NCBI GenBank assembly: GCA_023014365.1
Contig: JAEBUN010000043.1
Span: 1-64,000, forward strand
DNA from: Lepiota brunneoincarnata
Taxonomy: Eukaryota; Basidiomycota; Agaricomycetes; Agaricales; Agaricaceae
Direction: 5' to 3'
DNA: 64,000 nt
Shown here piece after piece: positions 41,222 to 52,200 of the stretch. The first letter of the stretch is position 1. Each line of letters opens with the position of its first letter. The notes under the pieces were generated by a model, which worked only from the letters and a program-made list of their open reading frames with translations, searched no databases and was not told where the DNA came from. The translations under genes were made by a program, and so were the position numbers.

Positions 41222-42990
41222 TTAGAAACCCAACTCTGAGTTCCAAGTCTTTGTGCCACTTCTGGTGTCCAAATACTGGCTTGCCAAGGGTGTACCATCC
41301 ATCAAACCACTAAGCTTAGCCTGTATCTGGGCCAATTGCTTGGCCAAAGACTGTATCTCAACATTATCATCCTTTCCGGTCATAAGCTTAACCTTTGGGG
41401 CACTCCCATCATGGATGGCAGCTGTCTCCAACATTTCCATGTGCTGCTTCAGATGGCAGATTTCTTCTTCTGCTGGTGACCTTTGGTTTTCTGACCTTGG
41501 GAATGCTTTCTGTGCAAACACCACTGACACTGGCACTTGTGGTAACTCAGGCTCAACCTCTGGCAGTTCTGGTATCTGAATGAAGAGTTGTCCCTTTGTC
41601 GCATAGTACTTTGCCACTTTCTCTTTAATAGGCCCTTCTCCTCAAGGGATACTTGAGCCATCTCCCATATATATTTTGTTCCCTTTGACTCTAATTCAGC
41701 TGGCTTGTTTATCTGCCTTCCATGTCCAGGCAGAATAACCAGCTATGCCCTAATAACCAGCAGTAGAAACACTTTCAATTGGAAAGTGACCCTGCCAGCC
41801 CACTTCCGGTGTTCCTCTGCACTGTGATTATAGCCAGCATGGTTATGTCTGTCCTTTGCCAAACTCTCTAAGTATGATTTTAAAGTATGCCCCTGGATAT
41901 TCATGAGGTCCCTAAGCTCAGCGAGACTGCCTGCTATCTGCAAGACTTTGTCCTGAAATTTCTGCTTTAAGCTTTGCAGCTCTCGCTTTACTACAGGGTC
42001 ATAAGTCCCTGTTCTGGACATTGTGGGTGGGTGGCTCATAGATGCTGAGTTCACCAGGCCTCGAATCCTGATGAAGGGATTGCATAAGTGTTTTGCCAAT
42101 CAAAATTTCGACAGCTTTATCCACAACAATCCTCCAATCATAGGGGTCCTCTTCGTGCAAATCCTTTGCAGTCAGTGCCGACCCATTGCTTGTGATTCTA
42201 CATGCCCTGGCAATCGCTAATCTCGCATTGAGTACATCCTGGAACACAGAGTCCAGTGCGCTCGTAAATAACTTGACTAGCTCTCGATTCGAGACTACCA
42301 CTGGTGACTTCAGGCACTTCTCTGCTTCAAGAATGAATCGCCTTTGGAAGTCCAGCACTTTGTGCTCCTCATTCATCACAATGCCTCTACTTTCTGTGCA
42401 GAGTTCCCTCAAGCATCGTACTGAGCCCTGCTCAGCTGCCACAGTCTCAGGATACTCTTTCTTTAATCTCTCTATAAAGCCTGTCCAGCTTCCTGCTAGG
42501 AACTCCACAAAACTCATCCACTCTTCACAGATATCCTGGTCCACATACAACACTGCCCAATTTATCCTTTCTGCCTCATCCATTGTCTTCGTTATCATGA
42601 AGAGCTGTTCAAGCATCCAGAGATAATTTCTCAATGTCTGTGGTTTTGATGCATCCCATCTGGGAGCATTATTGCTAAAGGGAATTGGCATATGCTTGTG
42701 TCCCATTTTACTAGCTGTAGTCATCATAGATGGTGTAGGTTGGTTTGTCTGAACAGTTGGAGTTGACTGTGATATCTGTGGTACCATAGAGGCACCAGGA
42801 GGGTTTGTATGAAATGAGTTTTGGTTTGGTAACTGCTAAGCTTAGCGTAGGAATGGTCTGACCATCCTGGTTTTTGGTGTGTGGAATATGCACTATGTTG
42901 CAAGCTGAGGCTGGAAGCCTTATAGTAAATCTAGGAGCAGTAGAGATCGGCAGGTACAGCTTCTCTCAACACTGCAACTGCTGAACTGCT
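41222..42990 (-). pseudogene. G1-B gag
   Basis: Matches copy A gag. Blocks NNAPRWDASKPQTLRNYLWM, DEAERINWAVLYVDQDICEE and FQRRFILEAEKCLKSPVVVS lie in the frame 41,999-42,787, with the post-knuckle part at 41,222-41,617. The zinc-knuckle area (about 41,745-41,830) is frameshifted. Leader sequence follows to LTR3. Confidence 0.82.
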
Positions 42991-43271
42991 CACTGTGTTC
43001 ACAGCTATAGAACTAGTAGGATCTTTTCACTTTTGAGAGGTACTAGTGGCAATGAGGCCTTCAGAACCTTCTGGATGATTAGAATTCTGAGTAGTTCTCT
43101 GTTTTGGGGGATCAACCTTCCTGAGACTGCTCTTGAAGGACATTTTGGGTGACTTTATGGTCTTTGCTTGAACCTTTTTCTGCTTTGCAGGTGAAATGCA
43201 GGCCAGTGTCCAAGTCTTTTGGTGTTTGTCTCGAAATTCAACTGAAAACCCCCCTCGCAGTGGGCTCCAGA

Positions 43272-44520
43272 TGAAAAGATAGAAACATTTGTGGATTTTA
43301 ATATAGATAAAGGGCTTGTTCTCACTAAGCTTAGTCGAAATTCGATAGGCTTAAGTTAATACAAGTAGTATGAGATAGATAATGAACAGTTTTGTCTTTT
43401 AGGGTGTTCTGGGGGTGTGTTCTGACAGCAAAATTCAAGAGAATAGTGTTTTTAGAGGTTAACTGAACAGCCGTTGAAGTTATCTTAGCTGTATGGTGCA
43501 ACAGTGAAAGGACAATCCCTGTCAATTCAAAGTGCGGGGTCTCTAGTCTCTGGTCTCTGGTCTCTGAACTCTGTTCTCTGTCTCTGTCTCTGGGTTGGTT
43601 GACGACCGAAGAAATCACACTTAACAATGCACACTAAATAGTCCTCTGAAACCATTCTTGATCACAGCTCACAGACTTGCATGTGGAAGTGGGGGTGAGA
43701 CCTCTTGCTTCTCCACAAACAAGTGCACAACCATATTTATATTGTTTAGATACATACAAGAGATAGTAAATATGAAATAGAAAATAATAAGCTTAATTGT
43801 TACAGGTACTGCAGAATATTTTGGAAGGTTCAGCAGCATTTCTACCTTGCCCTGGGTTATGGGTTTTTCTCTGATTGACGAATGGCAATCCAGCCAGATG
43901 CATTCCATGCTTGTCTGCATTATTCTGTGTCCATGCAAGCGCATTAAGCCTCCAGATCAATTATGATTGGAATGTATAGCAGATGGACAATCCCTTGATC
44001 TGTTGTAATTAATCTCAGTTAGGCAGTATGCCAAGGTACCAGGACCCACAAAGCACTTGTTAATTATGAGTCTTTGATATTTCTAGGGTTTTTGGGCATC
44101 GGGTGTCACCTCCCGAAATGTTGGACGTTCTGTTCTGCAGTCCAGTCATCATTATTGGGCTTGCTATAGGTGTAATACACCTGTGACAGCCACTAGGTAC
44201 ATTCTTTATGTTCAAACAAATCTGAGTTCATCAAAAACTGCTTGTAAGGTCCCTTGATGTGACTGGAGTATACTTGATAGGCTATGTAGAGTCCTGAATC
44301 CCTCCAGCAAGTGTTTTGATAGCTTGGTTCACTAAGCTTAGTGATAATGAACTGGTTTGAACACTTCTGAGGCTTGAATATCCTTTATTCGGTCAAACTG
44401 GCTACTATGGGACATAGTACCAATCCTCTATAGAGTTCTTTAATGATATAGCCAATGATTCTATGTAGAGAATTGTTCCAGAGTACAGAATTCATGTATA
44501 GGTGTGAAATCAGTGTATCA
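43272..44520 (-). repeat. G1 LTR3 (5' LTR of copy B)
   Basis: A complete 1,249-bp LTR. TAAGCTTA occurs at 43,326, 43,788 and 44,333; the fourth LTR site has decayed to TAGGCTTA. It abuts a 50-bp remnant of the copia C2 LTR at 44,521. Relative to LTR2 and LTR1 many CG dinucleotides read TG or CA. Confidence 0.88.
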
Positions 44521-44732
44521 GTGTTTGCAATGGGTTCCTGCTTTTCTCACTGATTTCCTCAAATCCAACACAAATACACAGCAAACCCTCATTATCATGT
44601 CATGCCCACAACACATTACATTGCAGAAGACGGCTGCAGTTCCACCATACTGCAGAAGAAACCTGAAGAACCTGATTACCTGAAGAAGATGACCCTGGAA
44701 GAACCCCCTCCTTTCCTATTACCAAACCTCTC

Positions 44733-45548
44733 ATGATGTCAACCAAAACAAGCTCTGGATCAATTTCCATGACATGCCTAAATGACACCAACTATGCCAA
44801 GTGGGCCATATGAATGGAAGCTATCCTTGTAAGACAGGGCCTGTGGGGAATGGTGGAGATTGAAGTAGTGGAAGGGAAGAACAACAATGAAATTGCTGCA
44901 GATTTTTTGAAGAAGAAGGAAAAGAGGAGTAAGGAGAAGATGGCCCAGGCATGGGCTGAGATAATTCTATGAGTGGAGGATAATCAGCTAGTGCATACAA
45001 TGTCACATGACCTGATGGAGATCTGGCAGACTTTCAAGAGGATTCATTGAGCAGCTGGCTTCACTACAACACTCTCCCTCCAGAGGAAGTTTCTCACTGC
45101 CAAGAAGACCAATTCCCAAATGATGCAAACTTGGATTGCTCATATTCAAGGCTTGGTTTTTCGAATGGAGAAGGCAGGTATTGTTATCCTGGAACAGGAT
45201 AAGATTCTTGTGACCACAATGGGCCTTCTCCAATCTTATGATAATCTTATTATCAACTTTGATTCAATGGCCCCTGATACCCTAACACTTTCCCTTGTCA
45301 TTACCCACCTCCTAAACGAAGAAGTCTGACAGACCACCCAGATGCCTGCAACACAAGTAAAGGCAGAACCCAACAATGCTTTGGGAGTTTCCCATGCCAA
45401 GCCACCTGGCAAAGTCCGGTGCCTCTTTTGTGATACGTTGGGCCATTTCAAGTCCAATTGCCCAGAAAGGAAAGCATGGGAAATTTTCAAAAAAGGCAAG
45501 GACAAAACTGTTGCATCAGTTTTGCATTCAGATAATGAAGGCTTTTGA
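44733..45548 (+). pseudogene. copia-type gag of C2
   Basis: ATG at 44,733 (MMSTKTSSGSISMTCLNDTN). The core has YAKWAI-MEAILVRQGLWG, TLSLQRKFLTAKKTNSQMMQ and LVTTMGLLQSYDNLIINFDS, typical of copia UBN2-type gag, then the knuckle CLFCDTLGHFKSNC. The stop is at 45,546-45,548. Four in-frame TGAs (after KWAI, AEIIL, KRIH and NEEV) each sit where CGA would restore a plausible Arg. Copia gag packages element RNA. Because no pol is present, the element would have depended on another copia for mobility. Confidence 0.83.
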
Positions 45549-45779
45549 TTGTGGGGATGCACTACTTGGGAGCATAGCACTCACAGGGATGTGTTAGAAT
45601 ATTGAGCACTCCACTGGCTTGGATACTCAGTTATTATTCTATTTCATTCCTGTTTCTGATTACTTTTATTGTTTTATTTTATTTCTAGAGTCTTATTATT
45701 ACCAGGTGTATATAATAGGTACAAACAAAGACAAACCCCTGTGCATTTGCAATGGGTCCCTGCATTTCTTGCTGATTTC

Positions 45780-46108
45780 TGTAAGGGGACTTGCAGTGAC
45801 ACTCCCCCTTATGCAAGGTACATCTAGAGGTCTGCAGTTTGGCATCCGGGCTTGGCTTCTCTAGCTGATGCCCGATGACTGAGCCCAGCCTCAGCCTTTG
45901 GCCATCCCTGTCCCCGAGCCCAATCTAGTGAACAATTGTATTAACTAACATTGTTGTGTATTGCTTGCATGTGTTATTTCTAGTAGTCTATGTAGTGTTG
46001 GACTACCCAGTCTGTGTGCATGCCTCTATGTACTTAAATAGTGCAGGTGTTGATTGCAATCAGCACCTGAATATCAACTTGGTTCTGGTACTCTAAACTC
46101 CCCTAACA
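45780..46108. mobile_element. solo LTR S5 inside C2 3' LTR
   Basis: 329 bp with ends TGTAAGGGGACTTG...CCCCTAACA, flanked by ATTTC at 45,775-45,779 and 46,109-46,113. The uninterrupted sequence GATTTCCTCAAATCC is visible at 44,552-44,566. The start matches S3 (TGTAAGGGGA), which suggests the same superfamily. Confidence 0.85.
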
Positions 46109-46126
46109 ATTTCCTCAAATCCAACA

Positions 46127-47456
46127 AGACTTTCTACAGGTATATAATAAAGTACTCACATTACAAGCTACTGAGACTTAGACTTTCTACAACTTGCTGA
46201 AGCTGAGAAGTCTGGTGCATTTAAACTGACTGATAAGGAGAGTGTGACTGCCAGAAAACACTTGATACATTCAAAGTGTTCTTGCTATTTGCCACCTTTC
46301 TCATTCTTCTATCTGGCACTGTTATGAAGTGGTTGGGGTGCAAATTTGTGCTCATACCATGCTCTTTGCTGGTTGGTCAGGTTGTTTGGTGGAGCCCGGA
46401 ACTGTTCATATGGATTTTCACAAAATGGTTGGTCAAATGTCAGCCTAGATTTCGGGATAAGTTACAAACAAAACAAACTTTTGCACACAATGATAAAATT
46501 TTGCAAGAGGCTATTTGGGATATATGTATGCAACTCCTGACTGAACTAGGATATGAGAAACCCAATAATGACAAGAAGGCTGGATCAGCTTGCATTAGCG
46601 ATCACGTGGATCAGGACTATCTTTCCACATGCATTACCAATCTGGAAAATCTCAATGTAAGAATGTGCAGATAGGAATGGAATGCAACATATGTTTTGTT
46701 CTGGTACCAGGATTGTCTGGAATGACAAGAACTACAGCCTTTGTAGGTCCCCAGGATAATACTCAGCAGCTGAGCATAGCATGAGAACAGGAAAAGCAAA
46801 GTGTTGGCAGACTTCACTCACATCATCAAGTCCAACAAACTGATTTCAGCTAGTGATGAGTCCCACCTGAGCTGCCCACCATCCTTAGAGCTGTTAGATT
46901 TGTAATGGATAGCATCTTGGCCCATTGAGTTGAATACCTGAACTGCTTTTAATTGCTGATTCCAAGAGTAATCCCATAGTTCAAAGGAATGCATCACCTC
47001 TGGGCTGCTTTTGAGGGGAGTTCATTGATCAGTGGGGTGTTATTACTGTTAAATTTACTGCTTTAGAGGCCATTGGAAGAGGATCATGTGATTATTGCTC
47101 AAAGTGGTGATGTCATGCATGTGGCTGTGCCCTACCTTCCTTCAATAGTTGCTTAAGCCTGGACCCAAGGAGTTGGCCATAACTTGACCCTTTGTTCTTT
47201 GCATTGTCAAACTCACAATTCTTCCTTCAGCTGTCCACTGTTTCACTGTTCACACTACCATGGATATGTAGGTGTGAGCATCATCACAAAGAGCTGCCAG
47301 TAACCTTTACACCAAAATGGACTTGCCAGAATGCTTAGGCATTCTGTTACCTGACTGTAGTAAGTCCAGGCTTACAGTGGTACATCAACATCAATCATCC
47401 TGGAAGATCTGGGTAAACTGCAATTGGCCATTCCTTGCAGTACCTGATAACATACT
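46127..47456. other. unassigned 1.3-kb region, left half of the G2-2 target
   Basis: No repeat in the window matches it. The longest open stretch is 46,276-46,674 (132 codons, plus strand), starting MFLLFATFLILLSGTVMKWL and ending with a Cys/Asp-rich part; I recognise no domain. Other frames have scattered stops. It joins 55,656 onward if G2-2 and one target duplicate are removed. It may be old element sequence or degraded host DNA. Confidence 0.3.
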
Positions 47457-47841
47457 TGTTACCCGGGTTAGGGGTTCGCTCTTGAGTAGCACAGAGTTCG
47501 ACACAGGATGTCTATACAGACTTGGTCCTGTCCTACTAAGCATGACTTGGAGATGATGGAGCACTATAAGTCCAGCTGGTTATGGCAAAGATGTATAGGA
47601 GGCAAGAACTTTATAACACTAAGATAAGGATACAAGGTATTGTACTGTATCCTTATATACTTCTAAGTGTGGCTATACTCCTACTATAATAGTCCGGACC
47701 CAGGTAACTATGAGTCAGAGAGATAAGAGACATGAGGCATATGGTAAGAATCGTCCTTCTGATGTACACTACTGATAGTTTCATAGTGACATGGGAAATG
47801 TAGCTAAAAATAACTGTCCTTCTGATGGAATTCTGATAACA
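47457..47841 (-). repeat. G2-2 3' LTR
   Basis: A 385-bp LTR of the short subfamily, also represented by the solo LTR at 3,656-4,038. Confidence 0.9.
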
Positions 47842-47878
47842 TTAGGTCCGTTTCTAGAGTTGTTTTCCATACAACTCG

Positions 47879-49247
47879 TTAATTTACTTCTTCCAGGTAT
47901 TCAGCTAAGTAGTTTGGTTCATTATATTTGATCTGAGTTTGGTTGGTAGAGTCTGGTCTGGGGGAAATGACTGGAGAGAAGGTGGGAGTGGGAGTTCTGT
48001 AGAGATCGAGTATAGTGGCGGTTTCTGGGGATGGGGGTTGTCCTGGATAGAAGATGTCGTATAGTAGGCATCTGAAATGGGGACTCTCTATTCTTTCTTC
48101 TGGTGGGGTGGTTGGGTTTTCTTCAGAAGGAACCACATGGCTCTCCTGTAATATTTGATTCGGCCACATCGTCGTAGCATTCCTCGTAGTAGTCATCGTG
48201 GGTGAGGTTGATGTATCTATGATGAGTTGTGGGAATGGTTGAGGGACGGGTTGTCGGATTTCTGGAGTAGGGGGCATGTCGAGTCTTTCGACTTGGGCAT
48301 TCGGTCCGTTTATGGCGCAGTTGGAAGACAGCACAATGGGGGCATCTATATTTGATGCAGTCGTATGAGTAATGCCCTGGGGCATATTGCTTGCATCCGA
48401 GGCAAGCGAATTGGGGGCAATCCATGGCCCAGTGTCCTGTGTGCCTGCATTGGATACAGACTGATCTGTCAGTGGTTTGGGGGTTGGTTTGTGAGTGAAC
48501 AGGATTGGGGGAGTTCCGAACCGGGATGTTGTTATTGGTGACGGTGTGGGTGGCGTCCTTGGTGGGGGTGAGAAGTCTGAAGGGATTTCTGATACTGGTG
48601 GGCTTTCTTCCCTTGTTGGGGATGGTGGTGATGATTGCGGCAGTGGTCGTCATGGTAGTGGTGGGGATGGTTGTGGTGGGGGGCTGCGAGGTATGTATCT
48701 CATCTCGTTTGGGTAGGTTCTTCGACACCTCGGACATGAGGCCCAATCTTGAGTGGAGAAGTCACTCGAGTGATTCTGCCCAGGCACGTTGCGTATTGTA
48801 CGCAGTAGCAAGAGCCTTAGTCTGTCGTACGTGGTGGGTATAGTCATACCAGAGTTGTTGGTTGTATTCTGAAATTGAAGTGTGTTCCAATTTAGTCATA
48901 AAGGCTCCGTCGGTGGCAGCCTTGTGCAGATCTCCGTCAGAAGGGTGATCTGGTCCATATGATCATACTCCAGCTGTATGGTATCTAAGGGAGGTGGCTG
49001 GGGCGGCTGTTGGTTCTGGGGTGTCGTTGGGGTTGGGGGTCTTTTCCCTGAGGGAGGCGTATGTTGCGGTGAAGGTGTGAGAAGGGGTGTAGGGAGACGG
49101 GGCCAGAATGGGAGTTGTCTGAAGTGTAGTATGTTCGATGCTTGCATTGTTTATGATGATGACGGAAGATGATGAGGAAGTTGGTGAGGGTGTTGTTGAA
49201 AAAGGGGGAGTAGTTTGGGGGCAAGCGAGGTCAAGGTTCATGGGCAT
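47879..49247 (-). pseudogene. G2-2 ORF3: zinc-knuckle protein and overlapping frame
   Basis: Starts MPMNLDLACPQTTPPFS at 49,247. After stops near 48,963 and 48,746 the knuckle frame 48,123-48,746 has CIQCRHTGHWAMDC, CLGCKQYAPGHYSYDC and CPHC, then RHKRTECPSRKTRH and a YINLTHDDYYEECYDD tail. A second frame on the same strand (47,879-48,385) overlaps its last part and continues to just before the 3' LTR (LYDIFYPGQPPSPETATILD). A frameshift product joining the two is possible. The gene is sense relative to gag-pol. Role unknown. Confidence 0.65.
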
Positions 49248-49250
49248 CTT

Positions 49251-52200
49251 TTAAGTAGGTTTGGTGTGGGAGCAAAGTTGTCTTTGGTTGGTTCTGGTGG
49301 GTTCCTGTTCTTTCTGGAGAATTCCATGAGCTTCTTTATACTTGGTTAAGTATTCTTCGGCATTTGTGTGGAGTGTTTCATTGGTGATCCATTCGTTCTC
49401 CGTGTGGGAGTATCCTTTCCATTTGACATAGTATTGGAGTTTTCCGCAGTGTTGGCGGTGATTTAGAATAGCTTCTATTTCGTATTCTTCTTCTTCATTG
49501 ATGATGTCTGGTGGTGGTGGAGTCGGATGAGATCCATATGCTTCTGTTTCAGTATATGGGGTTAGAAGGTTTCTGTGGAATACCAGGTGTATTTTCCATT
49601 TGATCAGAAGTTTTAGTTTGTAGGTGAGTGGCAATAAGACTTCTGAGATAAGGAAAGGTCCTAGTCATTTTGGGGATATTTTGTTGGAAATGAAGGGGAG
49701 TTTGAGGTTTTTGGCTTCTAGCCATACTTTTTGACATGTTTTAAGGGGTTTGACAGTTCTTCTGGTTCTTTGTTTCATAATGTTGGTGGAAAGTTGATGT
49801 GCTGCATGTGCTTCTTTTCTGGCATCATCAAGGAGTCTGATGTGTTTGTCTACTGATGGAAAGTTTGATGTTTCCATTACCATGGGTATTGGTGGAGCAT
49901 TGTATCCCATGATTAGTTCAAATGGGGATTTCTGCCTTGAGGCATGTATTTTGGAGTTGTGTGTGAACTCGGCGATAGGGAGGGTTTCTGACCAGTCAAG
50001 AGGGTTTCTGGTGCAGTATATGGTGAGGTAGGTTTCAATTTCCTGATTGTATCGTTTGGTGGAACCATCCGTCTGGGGATGGTATGCAGTTGAGAATGCT
50101 TGTTGGATGTTTAGATGTTTGGCTAGTTGTCGGAGGGAGTTGGTGGCGAATCTGGGGTCTCGATCTGATATGATTTTGTCGGGTAATCCGAATCTGGTGA
50201 AGACCTTTTCTATTAATAATCATCCGATGTCATCGGCGTTTGATCGATCTGATGTTGGGATGAAAATTACCCCCTTCATAAGGCCATGGTCCACCATGGA
50301 CAATATCGCATTGTGACTGGCACTAGGCGGTAGACCAGTGATAAGATCCCATGAGATCTGTGCAAATGGGCAGTTTGGAAGATGATGGTGGGATCGGTTG
50401 AGTTGGTGCGCGATCTGGTCTGCATATGATTTTGTGTTGCTGACACTCTGGACAGCCTTTGACATAGTTCTTTATGAACGTCGACATTCCTGGCCAATAT
50501 ACTTCTTTCTTGGCAAGGCGGTATGTTTCTTGTTCTCCAGGGTGACCACGTGTAGGGTGATCATGGTATCTTGCAATGACATCGTGTCTGAGTCGGAGGT
50601 CTTCTGGAATAATGACACGTTCTTGGAATGTGAGGAGTGGACCATTTGAGGTCAGGAACTTGTTCTGAAGTCCTTTATCAGCAGCGTGTGAGGGATGGGT
50701 TTCTTTTAGGAGTTTGAATGCTTCGGTGGTTCTAGCGTTGTATTTGGGTGATTCTGTGATTCTTTCTTGGACTTCCATATCAATGGTGGCGATAAAGAGG
50801 TAGTTCTGGGAGTACTGTGATCAGGTTTTGATCTTCTATGTCGGCGGTGGCGACAAAGAGGTTGTTTGGAAGTATGGTGATGTCTTCGTTGTCATTATCC
50901 TCATCAGGGATGTGGTCTGGACGTCTTGATAAGGCGTCTGGTGCAGGGATCTTTGATCCTGGGACGTGTTCTAATTTGAAGTTGTAGTCAGCGAGGGTTT
51001 GGACCCATCGTGCTTGTCTGCGGTTGATTTTCTGGGGTTTGCACCAGTACGTTAGGTTTTGGTGGTCCGTTCTGATACAGACGGTATGGGGGCTGCCAAG
51101 GAGGTAATGGCGCCATTCTTCGAGGGCTCAGATAATTGCGAGAAGTTCCCTGTCGTAGATATCGTAGTTGCGTTCCGCTGGTCCAAACGTCTTTAAATAG
51201 AATGATATGGGTTTCCGTATTCCGTTGATGTCGTGTTGATACAGGACAGCTCCTGATGCAAATTTGGAAGCATCGGCTTCTATTTCAAAGGGTTTTGTGG
51301 AGTCGGGCATGAGGAGTACCGGTTCTTTCAGGAATTCGTTCTTGAGTGTTTCGAACGCTTTCTGTTGTTCTTCTTTCCATTTGAATTTGTTTGATTTGGA
51401 AAGGAGTTGATTCAGGGGTTTGGTGTGGTGGGAGTAGCTGCGGATGAACTTCCGGTAGAAGTTGCAGAATCCAATGAATTTCTGAATGTGTCGGACTATC
51501 TTTGGCACTGGCCAGTCCTCTATTCCTTTGAGTTTTCCGGGATCCATTTTGATCTCGTCTGGCATGATAATCATGCCGAGATATTTGAGTCATTGTTTGT
51601 TGAACTCGCATTTCTCTGTTTTGAGATAAAGGTCGTTTTCCTGCAGGATTTGCAGTACTTTTTCCATAAGTCGGTCGGTTTCTTCTTGGGTTTTACCATA
51701 GATTAGGATATCATCCATGCAGATGATGATTCCTCCTTTCTCCATTATTTCGGAGAATAATGTGTCCATCATGTGTTGGAATGTCGTGGGACTGTTGCAA
51801 AGTCCGAAAAACATGACAGTCGGTTCGAAAAAACCCATGGGAGTCTTGAATGCTGCTTTCCATTGATCGCCATCTTTGATTCTGACTGTTATTGTATCCT
51901 AGGCGGACATCGAGCTTGGTGAAATACTTAGCTCCTTTGAGTTTATCCATGATAGAGGAAATCATGGGGATTGGGTAAGTGTTTTTGACAGTATGATCGT
52001 TTAGATAATGATAGTCTTGGCAGGGTCGGAGGTCTCCTCCTTTCTTGGCAACAAAAAAGAAGGGTGATGCCATAGGGGATTTTGAGGGGCGGATATAGCC
52101 TTTTCAGAGGTTTTTGTCTATGAATTCCTTCAGAGCTTTTTCTTCAGCAGGTGCCACTTGATAAGGTTTCATTGATTTTGCTTTGAATGTTGGTTTTAGT

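Larger units (their letters stand above)
19514..44520 (-). mobile_element. Ty3/gypsy element G1, copy B, with nested insertions
   Basis: A second G1 copy in the same orientation as A, between LTR2 and LTR3 (43,272-44,520). Internal pieces are 20,770-24,738, 27,633-27,692, 35,691-37,437, 38,003-38,073 and 38,538-43,271. They are separated by the pogo element, chromovirus G2-1, and solo LTRs S3 and S4. Joining the pieces reproduces copy A base for base in arrangement: AS1, AS2, pol, protease, gag, leader. Copy B has about 284 bp more than A between the 3' LTR and the AS1 exon that contains CCTTCAACAAACTGCCCC. TAAGCTTA occurs at 19 internal sites, 17 of them equivalent to sites in A. Confidence 0.87.
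44521..46126 (+). mobile_element. gag-only copia-type element C2, 5' LTR truncated by G1
   Basis: The 3' LTR is 45,592-46,126 (TGTTAGAATATTGAG...CAAATCCAACA) and contains solo LTR S5; without S5 and its duplication it is about 200 bp. The 5' LTR survives only as 44,521-44,570 (TGTTTGCAATGGG...CAAATCCAACA), cut by the G1 LTR3 edge. The only coding content is a copia gag. Pol is entirely absent although the gag-to-LTR distance is only about 43 bp. This layout resembles the gag-only LTR elements (TR-GAG) described in plants. Confidence 0.8.

Noticed and set aside
46276..46674. 132-codon plus-strand ORF with a hydrophobic start, considered as a membrane protein
   Set aside because: It lies in decayed sequence with no conserved domain, no promoter or intron signals and no second copy to compare. 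Left as unassigned.
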